NCBI GenBank assembly: GCA_963763485.1
Contig: CAVXOW010000003.1
Coordinates: 496,001-560,000 of the forward strand
Reading direction: 5' to 3'
Length of the DNA: 64,000 bases
From: CAWCKS01 sp963763485
Lineage (GTDB): Bacteria > Pseudomonadota > Alphaproteobacteria > Rhizobiales > Xanthobacteraceae
The notes below the pieces were generated by a model. That model was not told the DNA's origin, made no database searches, and saw only the letters and a program-made list of their open reading frames with translations. A program made the position numbers and the translations under genes. Positions 15,653 through 24,942 of the stretch are shown piece after piece (position 1 is the first letter of the stretch; every line of letters begins with the position of its first letter).

Positions 15653-16067
15653 GCGGCCCCAGTTTGGCTGCGAAACATTTCAAAATCGAAAAGGCCCCAG
15701 CCCGTGCGCTTGCGGAACCTGTCAGACGCGGGGGCGGCCCTATGGCGACACCTGCCCAGACAGCATGCGCTGCTTCTTCATCGCCCAGGGGTCTGGCTTC
15801 CCGCGACCCCGCCATTTCGCCGCCGGCGGTGCGCCCTCGATGCCGCCGATTGGCGACCCCAGCTTTCCGACCGTTGAGGCATTGCGGACTGCCTTCAGGG
15901 TGGGCGCCTGGCGGTCCGATCCGGGGGCTCGAGGGGGCGGAGGGACCCAGGGACCGAGGCGCGGGATTGTGGGGGCAACGCCTCAAATCCAACGATCCAC
16001 TGGCACTCCTGTTTCGGTCGGATGCACCGGTTCCCTTACCCTCACCCAAATGAATGAGGGTAATCTC
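15653..16067. other. GC-rich stretch without a supported gene
   Basis: Overlapping open frames exist on both strands, as expected from very high GC, but none has a plausible start, ribosome-binding site or recognisable domain. Confidence 0.4.
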
Positions 16068-16400
16068 CTAGCCAATGACCAGCCTTGGACGGCGGGGGCG
16101 CGGAATCCTCAAGTCCTGAAGCACAAGTCCGGACGCCAATTTTTGCTTGACCCAATGCGGTTGCTTTCCGCGCCCTGACCATACTTGGCGTGGTTCGTCC
16201 GGGTTCGCGAACTTGGGCAGGACCGGCGGATAGGGGCGGCGTGTCTGAACGTGACCGGCCACTGTGTTCAACGATGCCAGCCGTCGCTCAAGGCCTTTCT
16301 TCTCCGCGCTTAGTTTCGCCTTGAGGACCTCGGTAAGCTCCTCGCGCACCACCCACAACTCCTCGATGGCCATTGAGGCAAATTTCGTCCTCCGGTCCAT
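16068..16400 (-). CDS. H-NS/HvrA-family nucleoid protein
   Basis: From the ATG at 16398-16400 (GGGAG six bases upstream) the product has 110 residues. Residues 10-55 are a coiled-coil oligomerisation helix (LWVVREELTEVLKAKLSAEK). After a linker comes YPPVLPKFANPDEPRQVWSG then RGKQPHWVKQKLASG, matching the H-NS C-terminal DNA-binding motif YxNPxxPxxTWSGRGRxPxW. H-NS proteins silence AT-rich acquired DNA; this copy lies at the right margin of the accessory region. The extra 100 residues of the longer frame are not supported. Confidence 0.82.
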   Translation of the reverse strand: MDRRTKFASMAIEELWVVREELTEVLKAKLSAEKKGLERRLASLNTVAGHVQTRRPYPPVLPKFANPDEPRQVWSGRGKQPHWVKQKLASGLVLQDLRIPRPRRPRLVIG

Positions 16401-16756
16401 GTGATCTCCCATTGATGTCCTACACGAAATCAAATCGATCGACGTGGAAGAAACAGGGGCCAAACCTTGATGCTTTCGCAGCAATACTGTGAAGCAGGTT
16501 GCCTTCGAAACGTTTCCCACGGGCGAAGCAATAGACAATCCCACGATCGAAGAGGCCCGGCGTCGTCCAATCGATGGATGTAAGGTTGCAAAAGAGGCCA
16601 TTCCTTCAATTCTGGGCTTGCGTTGGCGCGATAAGAACGCCACGCCGTGTGCGCAGAAGCCCATTCTGATCCGCACGTTGACAGCGCGGGAGATTTGCCC
16701 AAACACGTGCGAACGCCCTTCGCGGGCGCAACAACAACAAAAAAGACCGAGGCGGA
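16401..16756. other. Intergenic stretch beside the H-NS gene
   Basis: No gene is convincing; it contains the region upstream of the H-NS-like gene and the leader of the 42-residue membrane protein. Confidence 0.35.
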
Positions 16757-16885
16757 ATGCGCTCGACCATCCTGACTTATACGCGAATGATCATCGAACT
16801 CCTGATCGCGCTCTTCCTCACCGGACTGCTTGCCGCATTGTCCGGCGGGGCGGCTTACGGGATTTCGCAGCTCGCGCATTTCTGA
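16757..16885 (+). CDS. Single-helix membrane micro-protein (42 aa)
   Basis: ATG at 16757 with GAGGCGGA directly upstream. The peptide starts MRSTILTYTRMIIELLIALF and continues LTGLLAALSGGAAYGISQLA-HF, one long transmembrane helix with a glycine-rich second half. An internal ATG at 16787 could also serve. Function unknown; another member of the micro-protein set. Confidence 0.5.
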   Translation: MRSTILTYTRMIIELLIALFLTGLLAALSGGAAYGISQLAHF

Positions 16886-17008
16886 AGACTTTTCTGAAGA
16901 CTTTGCACCGAAACGCGTGCCGGAACTCCTTGGGGAGCGACCAAAGCACTTGAAGCGCCGCGCGGGTCCGGCCCATCATTCGCCGGTCCGACTGGGAGGA
17001 GGGCGGGA

Positions 17009-17587
17009 ATGAGCGGATTTCTGTCGGGCAAGCCGGCTGCGGTTCCGACCGGGCGCGATTGCGGCAAGTGCTCGCTGTGCTGCAAGGTGCTCGGCATCGG
17101 CGAATTGAACAAGCCGATCGGCAGCTGGTGCTCGCATTGCAAGCCAGGCAAGGTCGGCTGCACGATCTACGACACGCGTCCGTCAGAATGTGCGACGTTC
17201 AATTGCCTGTGGCTGACCAGCGCGGAGCTTGACGCGGCCTGGTATCCGCCGACTGCGAAGATGGTCGTCCATCTCGAGAGCGAAGGTAACCGCATTGCGG
17301 TGCGCGTCGATCAGGCCTTTCCCACGCGATGGCGCGATGAGCCGTACTACAGGCGCCTGAAGCTTTGGGCGCGGTACGGCGTCGACCACCGCTCGCAGGT
17401 TGTGGTCTATCACGGCTACCGCGTGACCGTTGTGCTCCCGAACAAGGATGTCGAACTCGGCACAATCAACGAAGGCGACCTCATCATCACCGAGGAGTTC
17501 CGCAACGGCCCCGCGGGGCGCGACTGGAAGGCCTACATCACGCCGGCAGCCGACGTACGCCCTGAAGACAAGGGCCGATGGATCTAG
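17009..17587 (+). CDS. YkgJ-like cysteine-cluster protein
   Basis: GGGAGGAGG precedes the ATG. The N-terminal 70 residues hold CGKCSLCCK, CSHCKPGKVGC and a further pair (ECATFNC), the CxxCxxCC arrangement of the YkgJ-type cysteine cluster thought to bind zinc or an Fe-S cluster. The rest (YYRRLKLWARYGVDHRSQVV) is a mixed domain typical of the Bradyrhizobium versions, about 190 residues. The biochemical role is unknown. Confidence 0.7.
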   Translation: MSGFLSGKPAAVPTGRDCGKCSLCCKVLGIGELNKPIGSWCSHCKPGKVGCTIYDTRPSECATFNCLWLTSAELDAAWYPPTAKMVVHLESEGNRIAVRVDQAFPTRWRDEPYYRRLKLWARYGVDHRSQVVVYHGYRVTVVLPNKDVELGTINEGDLIITEEFRNGPAGRDWKAYITPAADVRPEDKGRWI

Positions 17588-17615
17588 CGTGGCGTGCAGC
17601 GAACCGCTGCAGCCC

Positions 17616-17924
17616 TCACGGCTTGCGTTTGTCGATGCTGCCGGTCGCGGTTTCCACCTCGCAGGCGGCCGGGCCCTTGTCGAGCGCCTGGCAGCGATAA
17701 ACCTTGCCGGTGAGGCGATCGATCAGCCACGCATTATCCTCGTTGCGCCCCTCGAGACCCTCGTAACGATTGCCGACGGTCGTGATCAGGGTCGAGAGCA
17801 GGATAGCTGCGGCAATCATCGCCGCGCCAATCAGCGTCGGCATCGAGGTTCCAGCCGCAAGTTGCGCGGGAGCCGCACTGTGGCGCCTGAGCTCGCGCTC
17901 CTGTCGGTCCTTGGTCGGGAACAA
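17616..17924 (-). CDS. Hypothetical membrane protein (102 aa)
   Basis: A transmembrane helix (MPTLIGAAMIAAAILLSTLI) follows a charged N-terminus; the C-terminal part has WLIDRLTGKVYRCQ and a second cysteine, resembling small bitopic proteins with an outside beta hairpin. It converges with the cysteine-cluster gene. The start at 17924 or an internal ATG near 17843 is possible. No family name. Confidence 0.55.
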   Translation of the reverse strand: MFPTKDRQERELRRHSAAPAQLAAGTSMPTLIGAAMIAAAILLSTLITTVGNRYEGLEGRNEDNAWLIDRLTGKVYRCQALDKGPAACEVETATGSIDKRKP

Positions 17925-18110
17925 AGCAACTCACAACGCACAACGCTACTCCGTCTCACGAGTATCCCGTCTTTAAGACGTTTTGTGGGCCCGCGCGTTT
18001 CGCGCGTACAAAATTGTGCCGTGGCCAGTCGGTTGACTTGGCAACTATTCTCATGGTCAGTCTGCGACGCAGTGATTGCCATCGCTGCGTACCATTTGCA
18101 GGCAAGATGC

Positions 18111-18530
18111 ATGACCGACAGCGACCTCATCATCCGCAGCCTCGAGCTTGCCGCCGAGCGCTGCGAAGATCTGACGCCGCTCGTTTATGAGCGCCTGTTT
18201 CGTCAGCGGCCGGAGACGCGGTCGTTGTTCCGCACCGAGGGCAGCACGCTGGTGAAGGGCTCGATGCTCGAGCTCGCGCTTGATGCCATCCTCGACTTCG
18301 CGGGCGAGCGCAAGGCGGCCTACCGCATGATCTTCTGCGAGGTGCAGTCCCACGCCGCCTACGGCACCTCGCCTGAGCTGTTCAACGTGTTCTTTGCTAT
18401 CGTCGCCGACACCGTGCGCGATTTGCTCGGCGAGCAGTGGAGCGACGAGATCGACAGCGCTTGGAGCAAATTGCTCGACGAACTCGATCGTTACGTCAGG
18501 GACGCTGTGCAAGCCGCTAATATTGCTTGA
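18111..18530 (+). CDS. Single-domain globin-like haem protein
   Basis: From the ATG at 18111 the 139-residue product is all helical and follows the globin pattern: VYERLFRQRPETRSLFRTE (B/C/D region), LELALDAILDFAGERKAAYR (E helix), and EVQSHAAYGTSPELFNVFF, where His81 is the likely proximal haem ligand (F8). The C-terminal WSDEIDSAWSKLLDELDRYV is the H helix. Bacterial single-domain globins bind O2 or NO. No partner reductase is adjacent. The long upstream extension of the frame is spurious. Confidence 0.75.
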   Translation: MTDSDLIIRSLELAAERCEDLTPLVYERLFRQRPETRSLFRTEGSTLVKGSMLELALDAILDFAGERKAAYRMIFCEVQSHAAYGTSPELFNVFFAIVADTVRDLLGEQWSDEIDSAWSKLLDELDRYVRDAVQAANIA

Positions 18531-18670
18531 CAAAGTCAACCCTTGCCTTGCCGACCGGAGCACGCGGACAGCCTGTGCCGAAGCACGCCGCGCGGCTTGC
18601 CTTTCCCAATCGCATGCACCAAACATCGCGCCGATCCCGCGCAGCCGCGCGCTTCTTCACTGGAGCGTCC

Positions 18671-19324
18671 ATGACCGACTTTGACCGCGCCCGCCGATAC
18701 ATGGTCGACGGCCAGGTTCGCACCGCCGGCGTGACCGACCTGGCCGTTATCGAGGCGATGCTCAGCGTGCCGCGCGAGACGTTCGTCACCGAAGCCAACC
18801 GCGGCATCGCCTATCTCGATCTGCAGCTCAACGTTACGCCGCAACGGCGTCTGATGACCCCGATGACAGTCGGCCGTCTGCTGCAAGCTGCGCAACTCGG
18901 CGCCGGCCGCTCGGTGCTGATCGTTGGTTGCGCCACCGGCTACACCGCGGCGCTCGCCGCCCATATCGGCGCCGACGTGGTCGCGACCGAATCCGATTCC
19001 GCGCTGGCCGCGCAGGCTCGTGCCAATCTCGGCCGCGCCGGTGTCGTTGGGCCGACCATCGTTGAGGCGCTGCCGTGGGCGGGCGTTCCGAACCGCGCGC
19101 CGTTCGATGTGATCCTGCTCGATGGGGCCACCGAACGTGAGCCGACGGCACTTTATGACCAGCTTCGCATCGATGGCGAACTCGTCGGCGTGTTCATGCT
19201 GTCCGCGCAGCCGCAGGCGCGCAAAGTCACGAAGTCGGCGGAGGGAATTGGATACCGTTCGCTGTTCGATGCATCCGCGCCGGTGCTTCCGGGGCTCGAG
19301 CGGGTGCCGAGCTTCCAGTTCTGA
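18671..19324 (+). CDS. Protein-L-isoaspartate O-methyltransferase family
   Basis: The ATG at 18671 follows GGAGC. The 217-residue product starts MTDFDRARRYMVDGQVRTAG, the usual beginning of alphaproteobacterial Pcm-like proteins, and contains the SAM-binding loop SVLIVGCATGYTAALAA followed by an acidic residue after the second strand (VVATESD). Pcm methylates isoaspartyl residues in damaged proteins using S-adenosylmethionine. The gene precedes tolC, an order I remember from related genomes; this suggests a possible link but not a common pathway. Confidence 0.85.
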   Translation: MTDFDRARRYMVDGQVRTAGVTDLAVIEAMLSVPRETFVTEANRGIAYLDLQLNVTPQRRLMTPMTVGRLLQAAQLGAGRSVLIVGCATGYTAALAAHIGADVVATESDSALAAQARANLGRAGVVGPTIVEALPWAGVPNRAPFDVILLDGATEREPTALYDQLRIDGELVGVFMLSAQPQARKVTKSAEGIGYRSLFDASAPVLPGLERVPSFQF

Positions 19325-19565
19325 TATCGTCCAATTGACGCAACAGGGCGGTTCGACTGTGGCTTTGATGCCCCAGTTGGCAACTTTTCGGCTGCGACAG
19401 TCAGAAAAGGCTTCTGCCGCCCGACGCCACGAATAGATTAGGCTTCAGGGACTCAAGACGGTGGTCGGCCGGCTGAAGCCTTGGTCAGGTGCAGGCGCGG
19501 GGCATGTGCTTGAAAAGCAAGGACTTGAGACGTGCCGGAAAGACCGGCCGGCGGAACGGGTGTTG

Positions 19566-21017
19566 ATGGTGACGGTGGGCAATGTGAGGGCGATCGTCGG
19601 GGTCGCAGTGATCGCGCTCGCATTTGCGAATTGGGCGATGGTCGCCGGCGTGCGCGCTGAGACCATCGAATCTGCACTTGTTCGCTCCTACCAGAACAAT
19701 CCACAGCTCAATGCACAGCGCGCCCAGGTCCGTGTGACGGATGAAGGGGTGCCGCAGGCGCTGTCCGGGTACCGTCCGAAAATCAACGTCACCGCGAGTG
19801 CGGCGGGGCAGTATCTCAATTCCTTGACGACGCAGCCGGCCATTCGGCTGCAGAACATCTATGGCAGCAACGTGGGCGCGCTTGGCAAGACCAGCACCGG
19901 CCTTGCCGGATTCGACGGCACGCGCGCAGTTGGCGGCACGCTGACACAAACCTTCTTCAATGGCTTCGTCACCGCCAACAAGACGCGGCAAGCCGAGAGC
20001 AACGTTTCGCAGCAACGCGAAGGTTTGCGGGTGCTTGAACAGACCGTGCTGCTCGCCGCGGCCACCAGCTACATGGACTACCTGCGCGACTCGGCAATCG
20101 TCGAGGTCAATCGCTCCAACGTGCGCGTGCTGGAGCAGACGCTGAAGCAGACCCAGGATCGCTTCAATGTCGGCGAAGTGACACGGACCGACGTCGCGCA
20201 GTCGCAGGCGCAATTGGCTCAAGGCCAGACCCAACTGCAAACCGCACTCTCGAATCTGACGACAACGGCGGCCAATTACCGGAAGACCATCGGTGTCGAG
20301 CCGGTCGCGCTCGCGCCCGGCAGCCCGGTCGACCGCGTCTTGCCAAGGGCATTGCCTGCCGCGATCGAAATCAGCCTGATGGAAAATCCGAACGTGACGT
20401 CGGCGATGTACGGCATCGACGTCGCGTTCCTGGCGGTGAAGGTCAACGAAGGCGCCCTGTTCCCGACGCTCGTTGGCCAAGTCTCAATCAACCAGACCTA
20501 TGAGACCACGTTGATCTCGAACCGGTCGCTGGTGGCGGCCGCGGGCCTGCAGCTCACGGTTCCGGTCTATCAGGGGGGCGGCGAATATTCGTTGATCCGT
20601 CAGTCCAAGGAGAGTTTGGCACAACAGCGCCTGACCCTCGATCAAACGCGAGACTCGATCCGTGCAACGGTGGTTCAGAACTGGGGCCAGCTTGAAGCCG
20701 GCAAGGCCCAAGTGGTGTCGGCGCAGGCGCAGGTGACGGCATCTGAGACAGCGCTCAACGGTGTGCGCGAGGAGGCTCGGGTCGGCCAGCGCACGACGCT
20801 CGACGTCTTGAACGCGCAACAGGCGCTGGTGAACGCGCGCGTGGCGCTTGTGACCGCGCAGCATGACCGCGTCGTCGCGTCGTACGGGGTTCTCGCCGCG
20901 ATCGGCCGCCTGTCACCGCAGGTGCTGGGACTAGCGACCACGATCTACGATCCGAGTGTGCATTATCATCAAGTGCGCGATGCCTGGGGCGGCCTGCGCA
21001 CACCCGATGGACATTAG
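19566..21017 (+). CDS. tolC: TolC-family outer-membrane channel protein
   Basis: From ATG 19566 the product has about 483 residues with a signal peptide ending AGVRA before ETIESALVRSYQNNPQLNAQ. The two OEP repeats are visible: a first half with VLEQTVLLAAATSYMDYLRD and the second with ETALNGVREEARVGQRTTLD, VLNAQQALVNARVALVTAQH. TolC trimers form the outer-membrane exit duct for type I secretion and RND pumps. A start at 19461 would lengthen the N-terminus without support. The assignment as the main TolC is inferred from the typical RLSPQVLGL end. Confidence 0.88.
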   Translation: MVTVGNVRAIVGVAVIALAFANWAMVAGVRAETIESALVRSYQNNPQLNAQRAQVRVTDEGVPQALSGYRPKINVTASAAGQYLNSLTTQPAIRLQNIYGSNVGALGKTSTGLAGFDGTRAVGGTLTQTFFNGFVTANKTRQAESNVSQQREGLRVLEQTVLLAAATSYMDYLRDSAIVEVNRSNVRVLEQTLKQTQDRFNVGEVTRTDVAQSQAQLAQGQTQLQTALSNLTTTAANYRKTIGVEPVALAPGSPVDRVLPRALPAAIEISLMENPNVTSAMYGIDVAFLAVKVNEGALFPTLVGQVSINQTYETTLISNRSLVAAAGLQLTVPVYQGGGEYSLIRQSKESLAQQRLTLDQTRDSIRATVVQNWGQLEAGKAQVVSAQAQVTASETALNGVREEARVGQRTTLDVLNAQQALVNARVALVTAQHDRVVASYGVLAAIGRLSPQVLGLATTIYDPSVHYHQVRDAWGGLRTPDGH

Positions 21018-21215
21018 GGGCGCAACTCACTCATTTCGTTGCGGGAAACATGCGCGTCCACAGCCGTTTGCTTTGCAAACGGACGTTGCCGTGACATAGT
21101 TTTTTGAAGCGCGCGCGAACAATTCGCGTTTTGCGACGGATATGGCTGTCTCTGATGGTGGGACAGCGATGTCGCTTCGAGGACGGGCTGGGGCGTCCAT
21201 GCGGTGGATTAAATC

Positions 21216-21998
21216 ATGACGCAAGCGGCGAAGTCGCACGAGCCGTCGATGGAAGAGATCTTGGCATCGATCCGGCGCATCATCGCTGATGACGATGTCA
21301 AACCCGAACCCGCGGCGGCTGCGCCGGCGCCCGTACCGCCGCAGCCCAAACCGCCTGCGAGTGCTGCGCCAAAACCTGTTGCCGCTGCACCAAAGCCCGC
21401 GCCACCACCGGCAGCGAAGGCCTCGCCACCCAAGCCTCCGCCGCCAGCTCCAGCACCTGCGGCCGTCGAACCCAACAACCAGGACGACATTGATGCACTG
21501 CTCGCGGGCCTCGATGCCGATACCTCCGAGGCGGAAGTGCGTGGCTCAGCCGAGCCAGCACCGGCTCCAGCGGAAGCTGAGGATGATGTTCTTGAGTTGA
21601 CCGAGCAGATGGCGGTCGCCGAGGAGGAACCGCAGTCGTTCAAGACGATCCAGCCGCACGACGACATCGAGTTCTCGGAAGCCGCCGAGCCCAAGCCTGC
21701 GCAACCACGTCTGCAGGAGCGTCCCCACGTACCCGTTCCGCCGGTTGTTCATTCGTTCGAAGAGAGCGAGCCGGTCCAGCTACAGCAACCCCTGATGTCG
21801 CAGAACACGGCGACCGCGGTGAACTCGGCCTTCAACACGCTTGCGCAGACCGTGCTTTCGAGCAACGCGCGAACGCTCGAGGACCTGGTCAAGGAGATGC
21901 TGCGGCCGATGCTGCGGAGCTGGCTCGACGACAATCTGCCGGGCCTGGTCGAGAAGATCGTCCGCGCCGAGATCGAGCGGGTTTCTCGCGGACGTTGA
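21216..21998 (+). CDS. PopZ-like DUF2497 polar organising protein
   Basis: The start PSMEEILASIRRIIADDD is the conserved PopZ N-terminal helix. A long Pro/Ala- and acid-rich disordered linker (about residues 25-190) follows, and the C-terminus LEDLVKEMLRPMLRSWLDDN then LPGLVEKIVRAEIERVSRGR is the conserved oligomerisation region. In Caulobacter PopZ forms a polar matrix anchoring the chromosome origin. At 260 residues it is longer than the Caulobacter protein because of the linker. The position immediately before valS is the common alphaproteobacterial arrangement. Confidence 0.9.
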   Translation: MTQAAKSHEPSMEEILASIRRIIADDDVKPEPAAAAPAPVPPQPKPPASAAPKPVAAAPKPAPPPAAKASPPKPPPPAPAPAAVEPNNQDDIDALLAGLDADTSEAEVRGSAEPAPAPAEAEDDVLELTEQMAVAEEEPQSFKTIQPHDDIEFSEAAEPKPAQPRLQERPHVPVPPVVHSFEESEPVQLQQPLMSQNTATAVNSAFNTLAQTVLSSNARTLEDLVKEMLRPMLRSWLDDNLPGLVEKIVRAEIERVSRGR

Positions 21999-22167
21999 TC
22001 TTCTTCGAACATGCATCCATCGCGTCAGCGCAAAACCTCGCGAAAATAGCCAAATCGGCGTGCAATTTCTGCGCCTTAGCCGGCGTCGGTGGCCGCGCAA
22101 CGCCGGTCGCAAGTTGACTTGGGGCGGCACGGTTTTTATCTGCCTGCTTTTCCGATAGACCCTGCAA

Positions 22168-24915
22168 ATGATCGAAAAGACCTACCAACCCGCCGAGATC
22201 GAAAGTCGCATCGCCAAGCTCTGGGAAGACGCTGGCGCGTTCCGGGCCGGCCGCCCCGAACGGCGCGATGCCACGCCGTACACCATCGTGATCCCGCCGC
22301 CGAACGTGACGGGCTCGCTGCACATGGGGCACGCGCTCAACAACACGCTGCAGGATATTCTCTGCCGCTTCGAGCGCATGCGTGGCCGCGATGTCCTGTG
22401 GCAACCCGGAACAGATCACGCCGGCATCGCCACGCAGATGGTGGTCGAGCGACAGCTGATGGAGCGGCAGGAGCCGAACCGTCGCGCCATGGGCCGCGAA
22501 AAATTCCTCGAGCGCGTCTGGCAGTGGAAGGCCGAGAGCGGCGGCACGATCGTCAACCAGCTCAAGCGCCTCGGCGCATCGTGCGACTGGTCGCGCGAGC
22601 GCTTCACGATGGACGAAGGTCTTTCGCGCGCAGTGCTGAAGGTGTTCGTACAACTCTATCGCGAAGGGCTGATCTACAAGGACAAGCGGCTGGTCAACTG
22701 GGATCCGGAGCTGATGACGGCGATCTCCGACCTCGAGGTGCAGCCGACTGAAGTGAAGGGCCACATGTGGCATTTCCGCTATCCACTTGTGGACGATCCC
22801 TGCCAATTCCTCTGCATCGCGACGACGCGGCCCGAAACCATGCTCGGCGACGGTGCGGTCGCCGTGCACCCCGACGACGAGCGCTACAAGCATCTGGTCG
22901 GCAAGCTGGTGCGGCTGCCGCTCGCCGAGCGATTGATCCCCGTTATATCAGACGAATATCCTGATCCCGAGAAGGGGTCGGGCGCCGTGAAAATTACGGC
23001 CGCGCACGACTTCAACGACTTCGAGGTGTGGTCGCGCCATCGCCACAAGGAGTATTTCACGCGGCAGAAGAACGGCGGCCTGATCAACCTGTTCACGCCG
23101 GAAGCGGCGATGAATGAGAACTGCCCTCCGCAGTATCAAGGGCTCGACCGCTTCGCCGCGCGCAAGCGCATCATCGCCGACCTTGAGGCGATGGGACTGG
23201 TCGACAAGATCGAGAACATCACCCACATGGTGCCGCACGGCGACCGCTCGGGCGTCGTGATCGAACCGTACCTGACAGACCAGTGGTACGTCGACGCGGC
23301 GACCCTGGCGAAGCCCGCGATTGAAGCGGTGCGTTCCGGCAAGACCACGTTCGTTCCGAAGAATTGGGAGAAGACCTACTTCGAGTGGATGGAGAACATC
23401 CAGCCGTGGTGCGTGTCGCGGCAGCTGTGGTGGGGCCACCAGATCCCCGCGTGGTACGGCCCCGACGACAAGGTGTTCGTCGAGGAGACCGAGGAAGAGG
23501 CGGTCGGCAAGGCGATTGCCTATTACGTGGAGAAAGAAGTCATCACGGCCGAGCAGGGCCGCGAGATGGCAATCGACCCGGCGAAGCGTCAGGGCTTCAT
23601 CACCCGCGACGAAGACGTGCTCGACACCTGGTTCTCGTCGGCGCTGTGGCCGTTCTCGACGCTCGGCTGGCCTGACGCGACGCCGGAGCTGAAGCGCTAC
23701 TACCCGACCGACGTGCTGGTCACCGGCTTCGACATCATCTTCTTCTGGGTCGCCCGGATGATGATGATGGGGCTGCACTTCATGAAAGAAGCGCCATTCC
23801 CCGATGTCTACATCCACGCCCTCGTCCGCGACGAGAAGGGCGCCAAGATGTCGAAGTCGAAGGGCAACGTCATCGATCCGCTCGAACTGATCGACAAATA
23901 CGGCGCCGATGCGTTGCGCTTCACGCTCGCCGCGATGGCCGCGCAAGGCCGCGACATCAAGCTGTCGAACCAGCGCGTCGAGGGCTATCGCAACTTCGCA
24001 ACCAAGCTGTGGAACGCGTGCCGGTTTGCCGAGATGAACGAGGCAGCGGTGCCTGACGGATTCGATCCGTCGCAGGCGCGCGAGACCCTCAATCGCTGGA
24101 TCGCACACGAGACCGCGCGCACCACGCGCGAGGTGAAGGAGGCGATCGAGACCTATCGCTTCAACGACGCGGCGGGCGCGGCCTATCGCTTCGTCTGGAA
24201 CATCTTTTGCGACTGGTATCTCGAACTCGCCAAGTCGGTGCTGATGGGCTCTGACGGTGATGCCAAGCGTGAGACCCGCGCCATGGTGGCCTGGGCTCGC
24301 GACGAGATCTTGAAGCTGCTGCATCCGTTCATACCGTTCCTGACCGAGGAGCTCTGGGATGTTACGGCAACGGCAAAGCGCGCCGCACCATTGGTGCTGA
24401 CGCAGTGGCCGGCCCATACCGGGTTGGACGACGAGGCGGCCGAGTCGGAGATCGGCTGGGTTGTCGACCTCGTCAGCGCAGTGCGGTCGCTGCGCGCGGA
24501 AATGAATATTCCGCCGGCGACGCTGATGCCGCTGGTCATTGTCGGTGCCTCCGACATCACCCAGAGCCGGGCGCAACGCTGGCGCGAGGTGATTGGTCGC
24601 TTGGCGCGGCTGTCGGGCATTTCGTTCGACCCACGGCCGCCAGATGGTGCCGTGCAGCTTGTGGTGCGCGGCGAGGTCGCGGCATTACCGCTGAAGGGCG
24701 TGATCGACTTCGCCGCCGAGCGCTCGCGGCTGGAGAAGGAGATCGCCAAGGCGGATGCCGACATCAAGCGCGTCGACGCCAAGCTCGGCAACGCCGACTT
24801 CATGGCGCGCGCGCCGGAAGAGGTGGTCGACGAACAGCGCGAGCGGCGCGAGGAAGCCGAGCAGCGCCGCGCCAAGTTTGCGCAGGCGTTGGAGCGACTG
24901 AAGAGCGCGGGCTAA
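22168..24915 (+). CDS. valS: Valyl-tRNA synthetase
   Basis: The 915-residue enzyme charges tRNA-Val. It has the class I signatures: SLHMGHALNN (HIGH motif, about residue 50) and GAKMSKSKGNV (KMSKS, about residue 555). The editing domain lies between them, with TTRPETMLGDGAVAVHP. The C-terminus is the ValRS coiled coil (RSRLEKEIAKADADIKRVDA). The length and frame are normal with no lesions. A leader of about 170 bases separates it from the popZ-like gene. Confidence 0.98.
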   Translation: MIEKTYQPAEIESRIAKLWEDAGAFRAGRPERRDATPYTIVIPPPNVTGSLHMGHALNNTLQDILCRFERMRGRDVLWQPGTDHAGIATQMVVERQLMERQEPNRRAMGREKFLERVWQWKAESGGTIVNQLKRLGASCDWSRERFTMDEGLSRAVLKVFVQLYREGLIYKDKRLVNWDPELMTAISDLEVQPTEVKGHMWHFRYPLVDDPCQFLCIATTRPETMLGDGAVAVHPDDERYKHLVGKLVRLPLAERLIPVISDEYPDPEKGSGAVKITAAHDFNDFEVWSRHRHKEYFTRQKNGGLINLFTPEAAMNENCPPQYQGLDRFAARKRIIADLEAMGLVDKIENITHMVPHGDRSGVVIEPYLTDQWYVDAATLAKPAIEAVRSGKTTFVPKNWEKTYFEWMENIQPWCVSRQLWWGHQIPAWYGPDDKVFVEETEEEAVGKAIAYYVEKEVITAEQGREMAIDPAKRQGFITRDEDVLDTWFSSALWPFSTLGWPDATPELKRYYPTDVLVTGFDIIFFWVARMMMMGLHFMKEAPFPDVYIHALVRDEKGAKMSKSKGNVIDPLELIDKYGADALRFTLAAMAAQGRDIKLSNQRVEGYRNFATKLWNACRFAEMNEAAVPDGFDPSQARETLNRWIAHETARTTREVKEAIETYRFNDAAGAAYRFVWNIFCDWYLELAKSVLMGSDGDAKRETRAMVAWARDEILKLLHPFIPFLTEELWDVTATAKRAAPLVLTQWPAHTGLDDEAAESEIGWVVDLVSAVRSLRAEMNIPPATLMPLVIVGASDITQSRAQRWREVIGRLARLSGISFDPRPPDGAVQLVVRGEVAALPLKGVIDFAAERSRLEKEIAKADADIKRVDAKLGNADFMARAPEEVVDEQRERREEAEQRRAKFAQALERLKSAG

Positions 24916-24942
24916 GCCGGGGCGCGCGATCCGGTAAACGGC

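Noticed and set aside
15399..16178. 259-codon plus-strand frame over PilZ and the GC-rich gap
   Set aside because: Overlaps the clearly real PilZ gene on the other strand and has no homologous character.
19485..20480. 331-codon minus-strand frame opposite tolC
   Set aside because: Shadow of the tolC coding strand with no plausible start.
22948..24576. 542-codon minus-strand frame opposite valS
   Set aside because: Mirror frame of a strongly conserved synthetase gene; its sequence is His/Arg-rich shadow.
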